In this document: positions 22,105-34,307 of the stretch, piece after piece
How the letters are laid out: each line of letters opens with the position of its first letter
Numbering within the stretch: the first letter of the stretch is position 1
DNA from: Sesamum alatum
Taxonomy: Eukaryota > Streptophyta > Magnoliopsida > Lamiales > Pedaliaceae
Length of the DNA: 64,000 bases
Direction of reading: 5' to 3'
Assembly (NCBI GenBank): GCA_034509735.1
Contig: JACGWO010000006.1
Span: 13,642,645-13,706,644 of the forward strand
The notes under the pieces: generated by a model
Databases searched by the model: none
What the model was told of the DNA's origin: nothing
Seen by the model: only the letters and a program-made list of their open reading frames with translations
Position numbers and translations under genes: made by a program

Positions 22105-25100
22105 CGATATATCCCCGTTGTTATCACAGAAGATAACCATGGGCTCGGCAATGCTAGGCACCGCACCCAACTCTTCGATGTAGTTTCTCATCCAAACCGC
22201 TTCCTTGGCAGCTTCTGAAGCTGCTATGTATTCATCCTCTGTGGTGGAATCATCTGTGGTTTCTTGTTTGGAACTTTTCCAAGTCTCCACTCCACCATAA
22301 AGTCTAAACACATAGTCTGATTGAGACTTGGCATCATCGTTGTTCATCTAAAAGCTAGCGTCGCTAAAGCCTTCCAAAATCAAGTCTCCACCACCATAGA
22401 CCAAGAATGTATCCTTAGCCCTTATTAGGTACTTAAGGATACTCTTGACTGCATTCCAATGTGCCTCGCCTGCACAGGACTTATATCTGCTAGTTACACT
22501 TAAAGCATAAGCGACATCAGGCCTTGTGCAGTGGACGGCATACTGGATGCTGCCTACAACAGAGGCATAGGGAATGGACTTCATCCTTTTAATCTCCTCA
22601 TCAGTCTTGGGAGACTGCTTCTTGGATAACTTGATCCTGTGCCTCATGGAAAGGAAACCTCGTTTTGAGTTATCCATGTTAAATCTTTTCAGGATTTTCT
22701 CAATGTACGAGTTTTGGGTCATTCCTAACATTCTTTTAGATCTGTCTCTAACAATCTAGATGCCTAGAATATAGGAAGCTTCACCTAAATCCTTCATGGA
22801 AAATTGAGTGGACAACTATGCTCTTGTGTCACCTAACATTCTGATGTCATTCCCAATGAGCATAATGTCGTCCACATAAAGCACGAGGAATATTACAGAG
22901 CTTCCACTGACCTTCTTGTATACACAAGGATCATATTCATTTTTGATGAAATCATAACCTTGTATGACTTTATCAAAGCGAATGTTCCAACTACGGGATG
23001 CTTATTTGAGGCCGTCGATGGACTTTTGGAGACGGCAGACTTTCTGCTCTTCTCCAACGACTGTGAATCCTTCTGGCTAATCCATATAGATCTCTTCATC
23101 AAAGAAACCGTTAAGGAACGCTGTTTTCACGTCCATCTGCCATATTTAATAATCATACCATACAGTGATGGAAAGCATTATCCGAATGGACTTAGCCATG
23201 GCTACTGGCGAGTAGGTGTCCTCAAAGTTGACCCTGGGTCGTTGAGTGTAGCCTTTCGCCACTAGCCTGGGTTTGAAGGTAGCTACTTCTCCATCAACGC
23301 CAAGTTTACGCTTGTCGGCCCATTTACACCCAGCTGGTTTAACACCTTTGGGGTGGGTCTACAAGTGTCCACACTTGGTTTGTGCTCATGGAGTCCATTT
23401 CGGCTTTCATGGCCTCAAGCCACTTTTCCGAGTCGATGTCCGACATCGTATCTCCGTATGTCTTAGGATCCTTATCCAATTGACCGGTAATGCCTAAGAA
23501 GCCATACCTCACGGGAGGGCGCGACACTTTGGCTGACCTACGAAGGACTAGAATGTTAGTGGTAACTGAGGGTGCAGACACAATAGGAGCCGGTGGTTTT
23601 GGTATCGTGGTTGGCTCCTCGTGAGGTGGCTCGACATGCTGGGACTGTAGAGGCTGCCAACATGTTGTGCCTCGCGAGGCTGCTCAACACATTGGTTACT
23701 TAACCTAAAACCTCTTAGTGAGGTGTCCAGAGCTTCTAGTGCTGATGATTGATTTGTCTCACTTGATTCCTTAAAGAGCACTTCATCACGTTGGATATTC
23801 ATTGGAAAACCTTTTTCCAAGAACACTGCATTTTCTTGAAACAAAGACCTTATGTTTTGAGGGTCATAAAAGTAATAACCCGCAATTTTCTTTCGATATC
23901 CAATAAACATACACAAGCTATATCTCGATTCTAACTTGTCTCCCACTAACCTCTTGACATATGCAGAGCTACCCCACTCTCAAGTATTTGTAGGAAGCAA
24001 GCTTGCCGTACCATATCTCATATGGTATTTGGGTCACAGCTCTAGATGACGCTAAGTTCAATAACTTGGTTGCCGTTTCTATTGCGTAGCCCCAAAAAAG
24101 ACAAGGGCAGTTCCGTAAAACTCATCATGGATCGGACCATGTCTAACAAGGTTCCATTCCTCCTTTCAGAGACACCATTTAGCTGCGGTGTGTCGGGAGG
24201 TGTACATTCAGAGACTATACCGTTTTTTTTAGATAATCGAGAAATTCTCCACTAAGGTACTCGCCACCTCGGTCCGACCGTAGAATTTTAATTTTTCACC
24301 CGATTTGGTTCTCAACTTCAAGTGTAAATTCTTTGAACCTCACAAGAGCTTCAGACTTGTACCTCATTAGGTAAACATAACCATACCGTGAATGATCATC
24401 GGTGAAGGTTATGAAGTAAGAGAAATCACCTTTTGGCTTGTGTTCTTAGTGGTCCACACACGTCTGTATGAACCAAGTCCAATAGACCTGTGGAAAGCTT
24501 ATTTTGTCCTACAAAGGGCCTTTTAGTCATTTTCCCTTTAAGGCAGGATTCACAGGTTGGTAGGTCATTCAAGTCCCCAACCTCTAGGTTCTTTGAATCT
24601 ACCAACCTTTTCATCCTTTCTTGAGAGATGTGACCTAGCCTTGCATGCTACAATTGTGCATCTCGTGTTTATCTATTTTGTGTTTGTGTTGAGAGTCATA
24701 ATAAAATTAGACTTTTGCAGAATGGAGAGACCGTTATTAAGTGTACCAAGCATATGAGTAATTGCACCTCTCATCAAATGAAAGCAATTTTTATTGATCG
24801 AAAATTCATAACCACTATTGTCTAACAACATAATGGAAATGATATTTTTGATCATGCTAGGTACATAATAACAATCCTCTAATTCTATCCTAACATGATC
24901 ACTAACTACTAAGCTAGCGTTTCCTACTGCTTCTATAGCAATGGCCTTGCATCGCCAAGCTTCAGACTATTTCGCCTTTACTTAGCTTTCTGCTTCTTTT
25001 CAGCACCTGCAAGTCATTGCAAATGTGAGCTCCACAGCCTGTATCCAATACCCAAGAAGCAGAGTTAGTGACCATATTAACCTTAACCACAAACGTACCT

Positions 25101-25190
25101 TGCTCGGAAGGAATTTGGGTCAATCCCTCTTCTAATGCCCTTTTTAACGGCAATGTACACAAATGTCATTTGCCCTTAACTGTTGCTTTG
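22105..25190 (-). pseudogene. pol: Copia-A pol: protease, integrase, RT, RNase H
   Basis: Fragments in changing frames, all matching Copia-B order. Protease SWVLDTGCGAHICND (in 24962-25162, DTG kept). GAG pre-integrase zinc region and TDVCGP (24426-24614). Integrase pieces to 23548. RT with YVDD at about 22866-22877. RNase H with GFSDASF, EDEYIAASEAAKEAVWM and FCDNNG (22093-22731). It ends abruptly after DNNG, where a deletion joins it to the LTR; about the last 70 residues are missing. Many stops and frameshifts. Confidence 0.85.
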
Positions 25191-25818
25191 AGTCAACCTT
25201 TCTCTTTCCCGATCAATACAGATGGCGCAGAATTCTTGGTCGTTACCTGGTATCGGACCAACATATTAATTGACTCATGTATGCTCTTCTCAAGTGCATT
25301 CATGTTGTAGTTAACAATAAATTGGTCGAAGGAGGGTGGGAGTGACTGAACGATCACATCTATGTACGTCTCGTTATCGGGCCATGCTTTGAGGTCCTCG
25401 AGCTTTTCCACCAACGTAAGCATCTTGACCCATGCTCATGTATAGAGGATCCTTCGGTCATCTTAGTTCTAAAGAACGCCTTCGTAGCGACATACCTAGT
25501 ATGCCGATCCGGGACTGCATAGCAATCCTTCAGGTGAGCCATTATGGAAGGAATGTCGTCTAGACTTTCATACTGTTTCTCCATCTCATTAGTCATAGAT
25601 GCTAGTATGATGCTACGAACTTTCCGGTTATCTTGGTGCCAAAGTTCGAACGTCTCACGTTCTTCTGGCGTGGATTCTTCCGGCAAAGTGCGTTTTGTCC
25701 ATGACATAGCCTTGGTTCTCATAATTGAGGACTATCCTCAGATTGCACAACCAGTCGTTGTAATTGTTCCATTGAATTTATTTGTCTCAAGTATGGAGGA
25801 TAATGGATTCTTAGACAT
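25160..25818 (-). pseudogene. gag: Copia-A gag
   Basis: ATG at 25818-25816 opens MSKNPLSSILETNKFNGT, the same start as Copia-B and -C. One A is lost soon after, shifting the frame; the frame resumes at 25360-25722 (ESTPEERETFELWHQDNRKV) and 25193-25423. The lysine/glycine-rich part before the zinc knuckle is deleted. The knuckle near 25150-25185 is broken by stops and lacks its final Cys. Confidence 0.8.
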
Positions 25819-27439
25819 TGTTTAAATCTACATTGAAAATAAAACATACAATCAGTAGAATGAAAGTGGTGTTAAATAACAATTAAAGACTTGGACTTCA
25901 GTCATTTAATGCTCCCACTATTTATACGAACACAGGCCACTCCCAAACGTTGTTTTCGGGAAACTTTTTCTTAGTGGGTTTGGGATCCACAAGGAAATTT
26001 TTCATACCCCGCTTTTACGATTCGCATGGGAAAGAACTTTGTAGGAGTTATTCCATACCATTCTCGTCCAACGAGATTCTCGAGATATTTTGCCTCACCC
26101 TTTTATGTGATCCGAGGACTCCAAGCGATTACGTTATTCAGGCGTTAGACCCGACCCAATCAACCGAATCATAGCACTCACTGCTACCCCCACGACTCGT
26201 GAGACAGGTAACATGAGTGTATTTCACTTCGTTCGCAACAAACGTGCAGCTTATTTTCACAACAAGAGACGTGCCACGACTCGTGAGACCACGCAATTGA
26301 CTGAAAGTAGCTTCCTCACTTTGTCATGGATGGAAGGCTTGGACGAACGATTAAGGTTCTCCATTTGTTAAGGGTATAATATTTTAGCTTAGTCCAACCA
26401 AGTGAGAGTTTAAAGACCGAGACCTCATCACACCACATACATATAACTATGCATAATATTCTTGCATGCTATAGCAATAATACGATATATAAAACCATTC
26501 ATCCATCAGATATGCCACATGCAAAAGTAAAGCCTAGCACGCCTCTGTCGGATGATCACAAGACCAAATCATATGCGACCCATTAAGCCCACAGTGGATC
26601 TATGGTCAATCTAGGCTTGGTCCTACACTATTACATCAAATAATAGCAACCCATCAATAAACTGATGGGCCTTGCCTCGTTTGTCCACCGGGCCTCCATG
26701 GATCTCCTTGGAATCCTCCTTCTGGGTCATCCTTCATCTTCTTCATTTAATAACAAAATAAAGTCTCACAACTATACTACTCTCATTACAACTTAAAAAA
26801 AGAAACCCCGACGAACACCCATGGAGAGTACATTAGGAGGGACATAGAAAGCTTTATTATTCCAAGACAACTAGAAAAGAAGGAGGAAAACGGTAAACGA
26901 GGCACACAGGCCCAACATAAAATAAATCATACATGCGGTCTGGGCTTTCTGATCATCCGTTCTAATCAACACAAATATCTTTTCACATTAACAAGTAAAC
27001 ATGCCATTCATGATTACAAATATCATAAAATGCATAAAATAAACGCATAATTACTACACCAAGAATTTTGACTGTTGGTGCAACCATTGTAATTTTCTTG
27101 CTAGGAAATCCTTTCCTTATTATTTAAACAATATTAATTGTTAGGTGGTTCCAAACCAAACTCAAAATAAAATATTTTTAAATAATGTATTTCAAGAAAA
27201 AGGTTGCAAAAATAACCCAAAAATAAAACTAGAATTAATAATTCCGAAAAACACCACGAGAACAAAAAATGGGCAATGGCCTACTACAGCCGGTAGCAGC
27301 GCACGCCTAGCCGACCCCGCCTACGCACGCAAGCTACGTGAGCAGGGCGGCCACACACAAGCTCCCTGCCTTCACGCGCTGCCTTGCTGCGCGGCCGGCA
27401 GGCCGCACGTCCGCCTACCGTGTGCGCTAGACCGATAGG
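25819..27439 (-). other. Copia-A leader (untranslated), with GC-rich end
   Basis: Corresponds to the Copia-B leader in reverse. Contains two copies of the 16-nt palindrome (26190-26205, 26274-26289). Positions 27280-27435 are a GC-rich remnant like the larger block in Copia-B. The PBS and the adjoining LTR end are deleted. Confidence 0.75.
26190..26289 (-). other. Paired 16-nt palindromic motif in Copia-A leader
   Basis: GTCTCACGAGTCGTGG on the minus strand at 26205-26190 and 26289-26274, 84 bp apart. The core CACGAGTCGTG is self-complementary around the middle G. Identical pairs occur in Copia-B and Copia-C. Confidence 0.85.
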
Positions 27440-29309
27440 CTGTTTTAACAAAAAGTAAATACACGTTCAAGGGGTGTTCCCTTGAATCTCCCGGGTGTTC
27501 AGTGTATCTCATGATCAAAATAAACATGCAATATCATCGTGGCCATAGGGTTGTAACAAAGGGAGTGTGAAACCTACCCGTTGTCGTTTTCTTCAAACCG
27601 CTACGTGCTTTGTTCCACGTTTTGCCACCAAGATTCCAAATCAGGAATCCTCTAAATTGTCCACCCAATCCACCGAATTTTGATCCCCCGTGCTAGCAAG
27701 AAATTAAGAGGAATTTATATAGAAGGACAAACCGACCTAGCGTTATGAATTAATGTGATCACTTTGCCTATAGTTCTCTTGTATTAAAGACAAGAAACTA
27801 GAACAATTTCATGGAGAGGCGAGGATAGGAGAGGCAGATGAGAGAGAGGGAGAGAGAGGTCGTGTGTGTGTGTGTGATAGAGTTTCATCACCTAGTGGTG
27901 TGTGTTTCTATGAGTATTTATAGAAGGGACTTCTCCCAGTCCTCTGCGAACTCTCATAGAGAAGCATAGGTTGACTAGGATTTTGACCTAGTCAAATCCT
28001 AGTCAACTTAGGTAAAGACCAAGTCAAACTTGATTTGGCCATTGATCTCTCCATTCAATCTCGTCCGTCCATCTCTTAGATGGATTTCAATGAATATCTT
28101 AAATCTAATTTAAAACAATCCCTAAGGCTTTAAATAATTAAATAATTATTTTGAGCCTATTGTCTCAATTTAATAAATCCAATTTATTAATTAATTCTAT
28201 TTAATTCAATTAGAGAATTAACAATCCAAGAAAAAGTGAACCAATTTAATTTAATTAAATTGTTCTACCTCCTAGAATTAATTTCAAATTAATTCCTCCG
28301 CTACCAGTGTATTGTGTGTGACTCTTTAGGTTCACCCTCAACTAGACTTGGCCAAATTTTCCAATAATCCTATGATGGAAAAATCTTCCGTCACCATAGG
28401 TGGCCGTCTGGCAACGGTTCATGGCACTAGAGACTAGGTGAATTTTATGGCGTGAACATTTAGGCTCTTTAGTATGTTTTTCCTTCCGTCTTCCATCTCA
28501 CGGCTATAGTCTAGGGTGTGGACAATAGGTATTGGTACCCATTCTTAACTATAACTTTGGCTCGTCCATACCAAACGTCACAGGGATCTCATCCACTGTT
28601 CAGTTACTAAGGCCACATATTTACTGGAGGACGAGTCTCAAAGTGTAAGTGAGACATCACTGTCAATCCAACTAGGACCTACTATTAACACTACACACCT
28701 TGATTGCACTAGATAGGACTTATGACAATCCAGTCTCTTGACTTGGTAGCCTCTTGCCAAATATAAGATACAGGCATGGTGTGTATGTGACCACAATAGT
28801 CCCTCAAGTTCGAGCACCAAACCCGTACTTTTGGAACTGGGAATTCCAGTCATACCGACCAACCCACTCAAGGTTTTCCATATGACGATTCCCACGAGTC
28901 ACCTCAGTCAGCCGGCACCAAGCTGGTTAACCCACTAACATTGCATGGCTGCCCTTTGTCACTTGTCGAGGAAACGCGACTGCAATCACTTAGTGAAAGT
29001 CTCAAATGGTCTCTCGATACTCTATCTCGAGGTCCTTCAACTTGGAGTATATTAAACCGATCCACAGAAATTGATTTCATGACTTGCCATCCTATGCCCA
29101 GTCCTGTTTCTTGGATTAAGCTTTCGGTCTGTGAGTTTTGTTTGTGCATTGAATAGTTCGTAATATAAAGCAGTTAAGTGAACACAAACAAAGAATTAAT
29201 GCCAAATATGAATATCACTTTTATTCATAAACTTTATTTAAACGCCAAATTGTCATAAATAAGTTACATAAGGCTAACAGGATTGGCTTCACGGTCACCC
29301 ATTCTAACA
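27440..29309 (-). repeat. 5' LTR of Copia-A (inner end truncated)
   Basis: The minus strand starts TGTTAGAATGGGTGACC at 29309. Five TTGAC cores lie at 27971-28027 and the TATA box TATTTATA is at 27915-27922. The inner end stops near 27440, before the expected ...TTTCA and PBS. Confidence 0.85.
27915..28027 (-). promoter_or_regulatory. Copia-A LTR promoter: TTGAC cluster and TATA box
   Basis: TTGAC or its complement at 27971, 27983, 27991, 28002 and 28023, then TATAAATA (minus) about 49 bp downstream. TTGAC is the core of the WRKY-binding W-box. Binding is inferred only. Confidence 0.55.
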
Positions 29310-29666
29310 CCTACTCCAGTAGTGCGAGACTTGCTGTCGGACTAGTGGAGTAAGTAGTCCTACAAAAGTTATCACAAGATCTGTATACCTGACTTCGCCA
29401 GCAGGAGAAACCCTGTTGTGCTGCTTCCTCCCTGTTGTGATGCATGCTCCCTGATGTGTCATTATGCATGATAACACACAAATTTCTTGAAAACATTTGA
29501 ACTTATCTGCAGAGGGATTAGCAGAGTAGTCATTGCAACAGACTAGGAAAGAAATAAAGGACTTCACCACGCGTATCAGCGTACGTGCTCTGTGATTGGT
29601 GTGTACCGTCAAATGAGGAGGAGGGAGGTCGAGCCCTGCGCTGATGGGACTCTTCGTTTGCCAGGG

Positions 29667-29673
29667 TATAAAA
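29667..29673 (+). promoter_or_regulatory. TATA box of the antisense gene
   Basis: TATAAAA in 'ccagggtataaaaccctc', in the internal region next to the Retand-like 3' LTR, facing the antisense gene that starts at 42878. A clean plant-type TATA box followed by a C/T-rich leader. Confidence 0.55.
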
Positions 29674-29718
29674 CCCTCTTTTGGGGAGTTACCTTTCTCA
29701 CCATCCCAAGTTATCTTA

Positions 29719-29799
29719 GTAAGTTTCCTTCCCCTTCTGCAAGAGTTTGTCCTCCTTCTTTTTGGCATTTTTTTTTTCAAACAAGTTTTGGTATTGCAG
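29719..29799 (+). other. Candidate 5'UTR intron of the antisense gene
   Basis: Donor GTAAGT at 29719, a T-rich tract, and acceptor TATTGCAG ending at 29799; 81 bp. No transcript data. Confidence 0.45.
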
Positions 29800-29830
29800 G
29801 TTCGTGATTTCTTAGGGCTTTTCTCCATAA

Positions 29831-30797
29831 TGTGTAACACCCCCTACTTTACTACACCTAGTTACCATTAATTAATCTTCCATTTTCTTAATCTCAACTT
29901 ATCTTATAACATAATATAAATTTTATCTATCAATATAACAAATATATATACGACATGAGATAATAAACATAGCCAAGAACCTTACATTTACTTCCCACCA
30001 CTGTACATAACTTAAGAAAAAGATAACCAACGTCCAGCTGTCCAATATCTTACAACAAGCTCTACAATACTAGGATATTTTAATTATATAGCCCAAAAAC
30101 TTCCACCTTCGATGTCACGACTGACCCACCTATTTAGTGTCACGGCACGGCTCAAGATCCAATAGTATTAGTCCGAGACCTATCTCCTGAAACGTATGTG
30201 GCAAGAAATGAGCTGCCTACTCAATAGGTATAGCCTTTCGGTCTATATATATGTATTCAAGCAACCAGTCAAGTATAAAGTAAATATACCAACATAATCC
30301 AACATGCGACATACATTACAATAGATAAGAAATCACATAGCTACAATACAATATTAACTCAAGACATAATATAGGCGTTTTAGTTGTTTCCTTAGGGCCC
30401 TGCTTAACTAACCTGTAGTGCATCACTCAATGAGCTTAGCCGGCTATCACCATCATCATCATCACAATCACACTAGTTTAACTAGTCAAACTCATAAAAT
30501 TTTCCGATTAAATAGTAAATTGCTCAATATAAACTACATTTAGTAAATGGACTAATTACATAATATAATTATATAAATTAATAAAATTTAAAAACCAAAA
30601 ATTTTCATACCTGTTTCTTTCCGAGAGAGAGAGAGTTTTGAATGTTGAAGAATGTGCAATATGCAAATGTTGTATTTTTGTATGTTTGACAACACATACA
30701 TATATATTTATAATATAAATGATGAGGTGGTGGTGGGGTGACTCCCACCCCACTTTCTCTCTACACATAAATATATTATATTATTATTATTATTATT

Positions 30798-30838
<41 letters not shown>

Positions 30839-31004
30839 TATTATTATTATTATTCGCTCCCAAATTTTATAATGAGTTCTAATTTACTCCGTTCAAGTTT
30901 TATCATATTCCAATTTGAACCTATAATTTATTTATAATTAACTCAAATTTTCTTAATAATTACTAACTAATCTCTCAATTATTTATAAAATCCTACGAAC
31001 GTCA
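29831..31004 (-). repeat. 3' LTR of the Tekay element
   Basis: 1174 bp. On the minus strand it starts TGACGTTCGTAGG and ends GGGTGTTACACA. Contains a TTA/TCA microsatellite (30778-30855) and a TATA-like 'tatatatttataatataaa' block near 30698-30718. Confidence 0.8.
30778..30855 (+). repeat. (TTA)n-(TCA)n microsatellite
   Basis: A run of TTA units, then thirteen or so TCA units, then TTA units again, inside the Tekay 3' LTR. The matching position in the 5' LTR remnant (about 42575-42655) has only TTA/TATTA units. Confidence 0.9.
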
Positions 31005-31060
31005 CAATTCTCCCCTCCTTATAAAAATTTCGTCCCCGAAATTTAACTAACTTGCCTGTT

Positions 31061-32749
31061 TCACTTGAATAAATAGGGATATTTGTCTCTCATACGCTCC
31101 TCTACTTCCCAAGTTGCCTCTCGCGGAGAATGATGGCTCCACTTCACTTTCACCATTGGTATCTCCTTATTTCTCAATTTCTTACACTTCTGTCTAGAAT
31201 CTCTGTTGGCTCTTCCACATATGTCAACTCTTGAGAAATCTCTATCTCTGGTTCATGGATGACGTGACTAGGATCAAATCGATATCGTCGTAGCATCGAA
31301 ACATGGAAAACATCATGTATCTGTGACAACTCTGGTGGCAATACTAGTCGATAAGCTAATGGCCCAATTCTTTCAATAATTTCATACGGCCCAATATATC
31401 TCGAACTCAACTTCCCTTGCTTGCCAAATCTTAAGATCCCCTTCCATGGAGCTACCTTCAGAAAAACCTTATCACCTATTTCATATTCCATCTCCCTTCA
31501 GTGTTTATCCGTATAACTTTTCTGTCGATCTTGAGCTGCTTTCAGGCAGTTTTTCACTATCTGTATCTTTTCCATCGTTTCTTGCACCAATTCCGGACCT
31601 TCTAGCTGCCGTGATCCCTCCATATCCCAACATACTGGACTGCGACATCTCCTTCCATATAAAGCTTCGTACAGGGCCATACCGATACTAGAATGAAAAT
31701 TATTGTTATACGCAAACTCCATCAAAGGTAGATGATCATCCCAGTTGCCTTAAACTCTATTGTACAAGCCCTCATCATATCTTCCAGGGTCTGAATTGTT
31801 CTTTCTAACTGCCCATCTGTCTGAGAATGAAATGTAGTACTGAAATGTAAATTTGTGCCCATTGCCCTTTGTAAACTTCTCCAAAAATGTGAGGTTAATC
31901 GAGGATCTCTGTCTGACGCAATAGATACAGGCACACCATGTAATCTCACGATCTCGGAAACATACAACTCGGCTAACTTATCCAGAGAATCACCTAGTCG
32001 TATCGGCAAGAAATGTGCTGATTTCGTCAGTCTATCTACAATTACCCAAATAGCATCATGTTCCTGAGTGTACGTGGCAACCCTACGACAAAATCCATAT
32101 TAATCTTTTCCCACTTCCATTCTGGTATGGATAAAGGCCGAAGTTTACCTGCTGGCGCCTGATGTTCTGCTTTTACCTGCTGACATGTCATACATTTGGC
32201 CACAAACTCTGCCACATCCTTTTTCATTGTCTGCCACCAGTAGTACGGTCTTAAATTCCAATACATCTTTGTAATACCAGGATGCATGGAATATGGTGCA
32301 TTATGAGCTTCTTGCAAGATCTCTCCTCGTAACCCATCTACGTCAGGTACACAAATTCTCTCCCCGTTCACTATCACTCCATCAGCTCTTATCGAAAAAT
32401 TTGACTTCTTACCGTGTTTCATTCTCTCCAGCATCCGTAATAAGAAAAGATCCCGAGTCTGTGCTTCTTTGATTTGATCCACAAAGTCTGGCTTAAGTTG
32501 CAAGGCTGCCAACAATCCCGCCATCTGATCAACTTCCAATTTCACATTCATAGATCTCATTTCTAGCAACAATGTCAGATCGTGACTCCCCAAACTGGCT
32601 AATGTACTTGAGCTCTTTGTACTCAAAGCATCTGCTACCAGGTTTGCCTTCCCTGGATGATAATCAATAGTGCAGTCATAATCCTTCAGCAGTTCTATCC
32701 ATCTCCTTTGTCTCAAATTCAGTTCCTTTTGAGTCAAAATATACTTCAA
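31061..32749 (-). pseudogene. pol: Tekay pol: end of RNase H, integrase, chromodomain
   Basis: Starting at 32749: RNase H end ([20 protein letters not shown]), then the integrase zinc-binding HHCC region (HPGITKMYW ... [11 protein letters not shown]) and the core start [10 protein letters not shown]. After a frameshift the core continues at 31722-32009 with ASDRDPRLTSHFW and TDGQLERTIQ (second D and E of the catalytic triad). Then come 31498-31725 and 31174-31491 (FLKVAPWKG, SRYIGPYEI). After another one-base shift near 31170 the frame reads VKVKWSHHSPREATWEVEE, a chromodomain, ending at 31061. The chromodomain defines it as a chromovirus and is thought to guide insertion to heterochromatin. 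Confidence 0.9.
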
Positions 32750-34297
32750 ACTCTTGTGATCAGTGAAAATCTAAAATTTTTCTCCATACAAATAATGTCT
32801 CCATATCTTTAATGCATGCACTATCGCGGCCAACTCCAAATCATGTGTGGGATAATTCAACTCATGAGTCCTCAGCTAACGAGATGCATAGGCAATTACT
32901 TTTCCGTTCTGCATTAATACACAACCCAAACCCTGCTTTGAAGCATCCGTGTACACTACATATCCACCACTACCAGACGGTAAAATCAAAATCGGAGTTG
33001 AGGTCAGTCTTTTCTTCAACTCATCAAAGCTTCGTTGGCACTGTTCAGTCCACTGAAATACTACTCCCTTCCTCAGTAACTTTGTCAAAGGACCGGCAAT
33101 TATGAAGAAGCCCTCGACGAATCTCCTATAATACCCTGCTAACCCCAAGAAACTTTGAAATTTAGTCGCATTCTTCGGTACTCTCCATTCCATAATAGCT
33201 TTCATTTTTGAAGGGTCGGGCATAACCTCATCACCCGATATCACATGCCCGAGGAAAACCACTTGATTTATCCAGAATTCACATTTGCTTAATTTAGCAT
33301 ACAACTCTTTCTCCTTCAAGATCTGTAACACTATCCTCAAATGTTGTTCATGCTCCTCCCCGCTCCTCGAGTACACCAAAATATCATCTATAAAAACAAT
33401 AACAAACTGATCTAGGTACTCGTGGAATGTACGATTCATCAATGCCATAAACGTTGTCGGTGCATATGTTAACCCAAATGGCATTACCAAGAACTCATAG
33501 TGACCATAACGTGTGTGAAAAGCTGTTTTCGGTATGTCATTTTCGGTTATCCTCAACTGCAAATACCCAGACCTCAAATCGATCTTTGAAAATGTTGTAG
33601 CCCCCTTCAAATGATCCAGTAAGTCATCAATCCTCGTCAAAGGATATTTATTCTTCACTGTCACCCTATTCAACTGACGGTAGTCGACACACAATCTCAT
33701 ACTACCATCTTTCTTCTTCACAAATAGCACTGGTGCCCCCCACGGTGAACTACTCGGTCTGATAAATTCTTTCTCCAACAATTCTTCTATTTGTTTCTTA
33801 AGTTCTTGCAATTCCACTGAGGCCATTCTATATGGTGCAATAGAAATCGGGGCAACTCCTGGAAGAGTTTCTATCGTAAAGTCCACTTCCCTATGTTGTG
33901 GCAAACCTGGTAAGTCATCAGGGAACACTTCAGGAAAATCTCTCACTATAGGTTTTTCCTCCAACGTGAGATTAACCTTCTCTGCATCTATCACATGAAC
34001 TAGATATGCCTCACATCCTTCTAGCATTAATCGTCTTGCCTCCATGGCTGATATTACACAAACTGGCACTACCTGTCGCTCCCCCACGAATACTACTTTT
34101 GGCTGGCCGGAAGATTCAATCATCACTTCCTTTTTATAACAATCAACCACTGCTTTATGTTGTGCTAACCAATCCATCCCCAAAATTACATCAAACTCCT
34201 TCAAATTCATCACTACGAGATCCACAGGCAAATTTACATCTCCAATCCTCACCAAACTCCCCTTCCTAACACTATTCACTACTACACCCCCTCCCAC
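32750..34297 (-). pseudogene. pol: Tekay pol: protease end, RT, RNase H
   Basis: A 473-codon frame from 34297. It opens in the C-terminal part of the protease (DVILGMDWL). RT follows with [26 protein letters not shown] and the catalytic FIDD at 33383-33394. RNase H starts at [18 protein letters not shown] at 32878-32876 follows 'ASR' where a glutamine codon is usual. Reading continues in the same frame through [17 protein letters not shown] to a second stop before IFTDHKSL. The upstream part of pol and gag were removed or displaced by the Copia-B insertion at 34308. Confidence 0.9.
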
Positions 34298-34307
34298 AGG
34301 TAGATAA

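Larger units (their letters stand above)
21030..29309 (-). mobile_element. Copia-A: Angela-like Ty1/copia element with internal deletions
   Basis: Perfect 5-bp duplication cctac at 21025-21029 and 29310-29314 defines the insertion. The element runs right to left: 5' LTR 27440-29309, leader, gag, protease, integrase, RT, RNase H, then a shortened 3' LTR 21030-22104. Deletions removed the inner end of the 5' LTR with the PBS, the end of RNase H with the PPT and start of the 3' LTR, and about 0.7 kb inside the 3' LTR. The proteins are close to those of Copia-B and Copia-C. Confidence 0.9.

Noticed and set aside
30719..30937. Frame with poly-Tyr and poly-His
   Set aside because: Translation of the (TTA)n(TCA)n microsatellite in the Tekay LTR.
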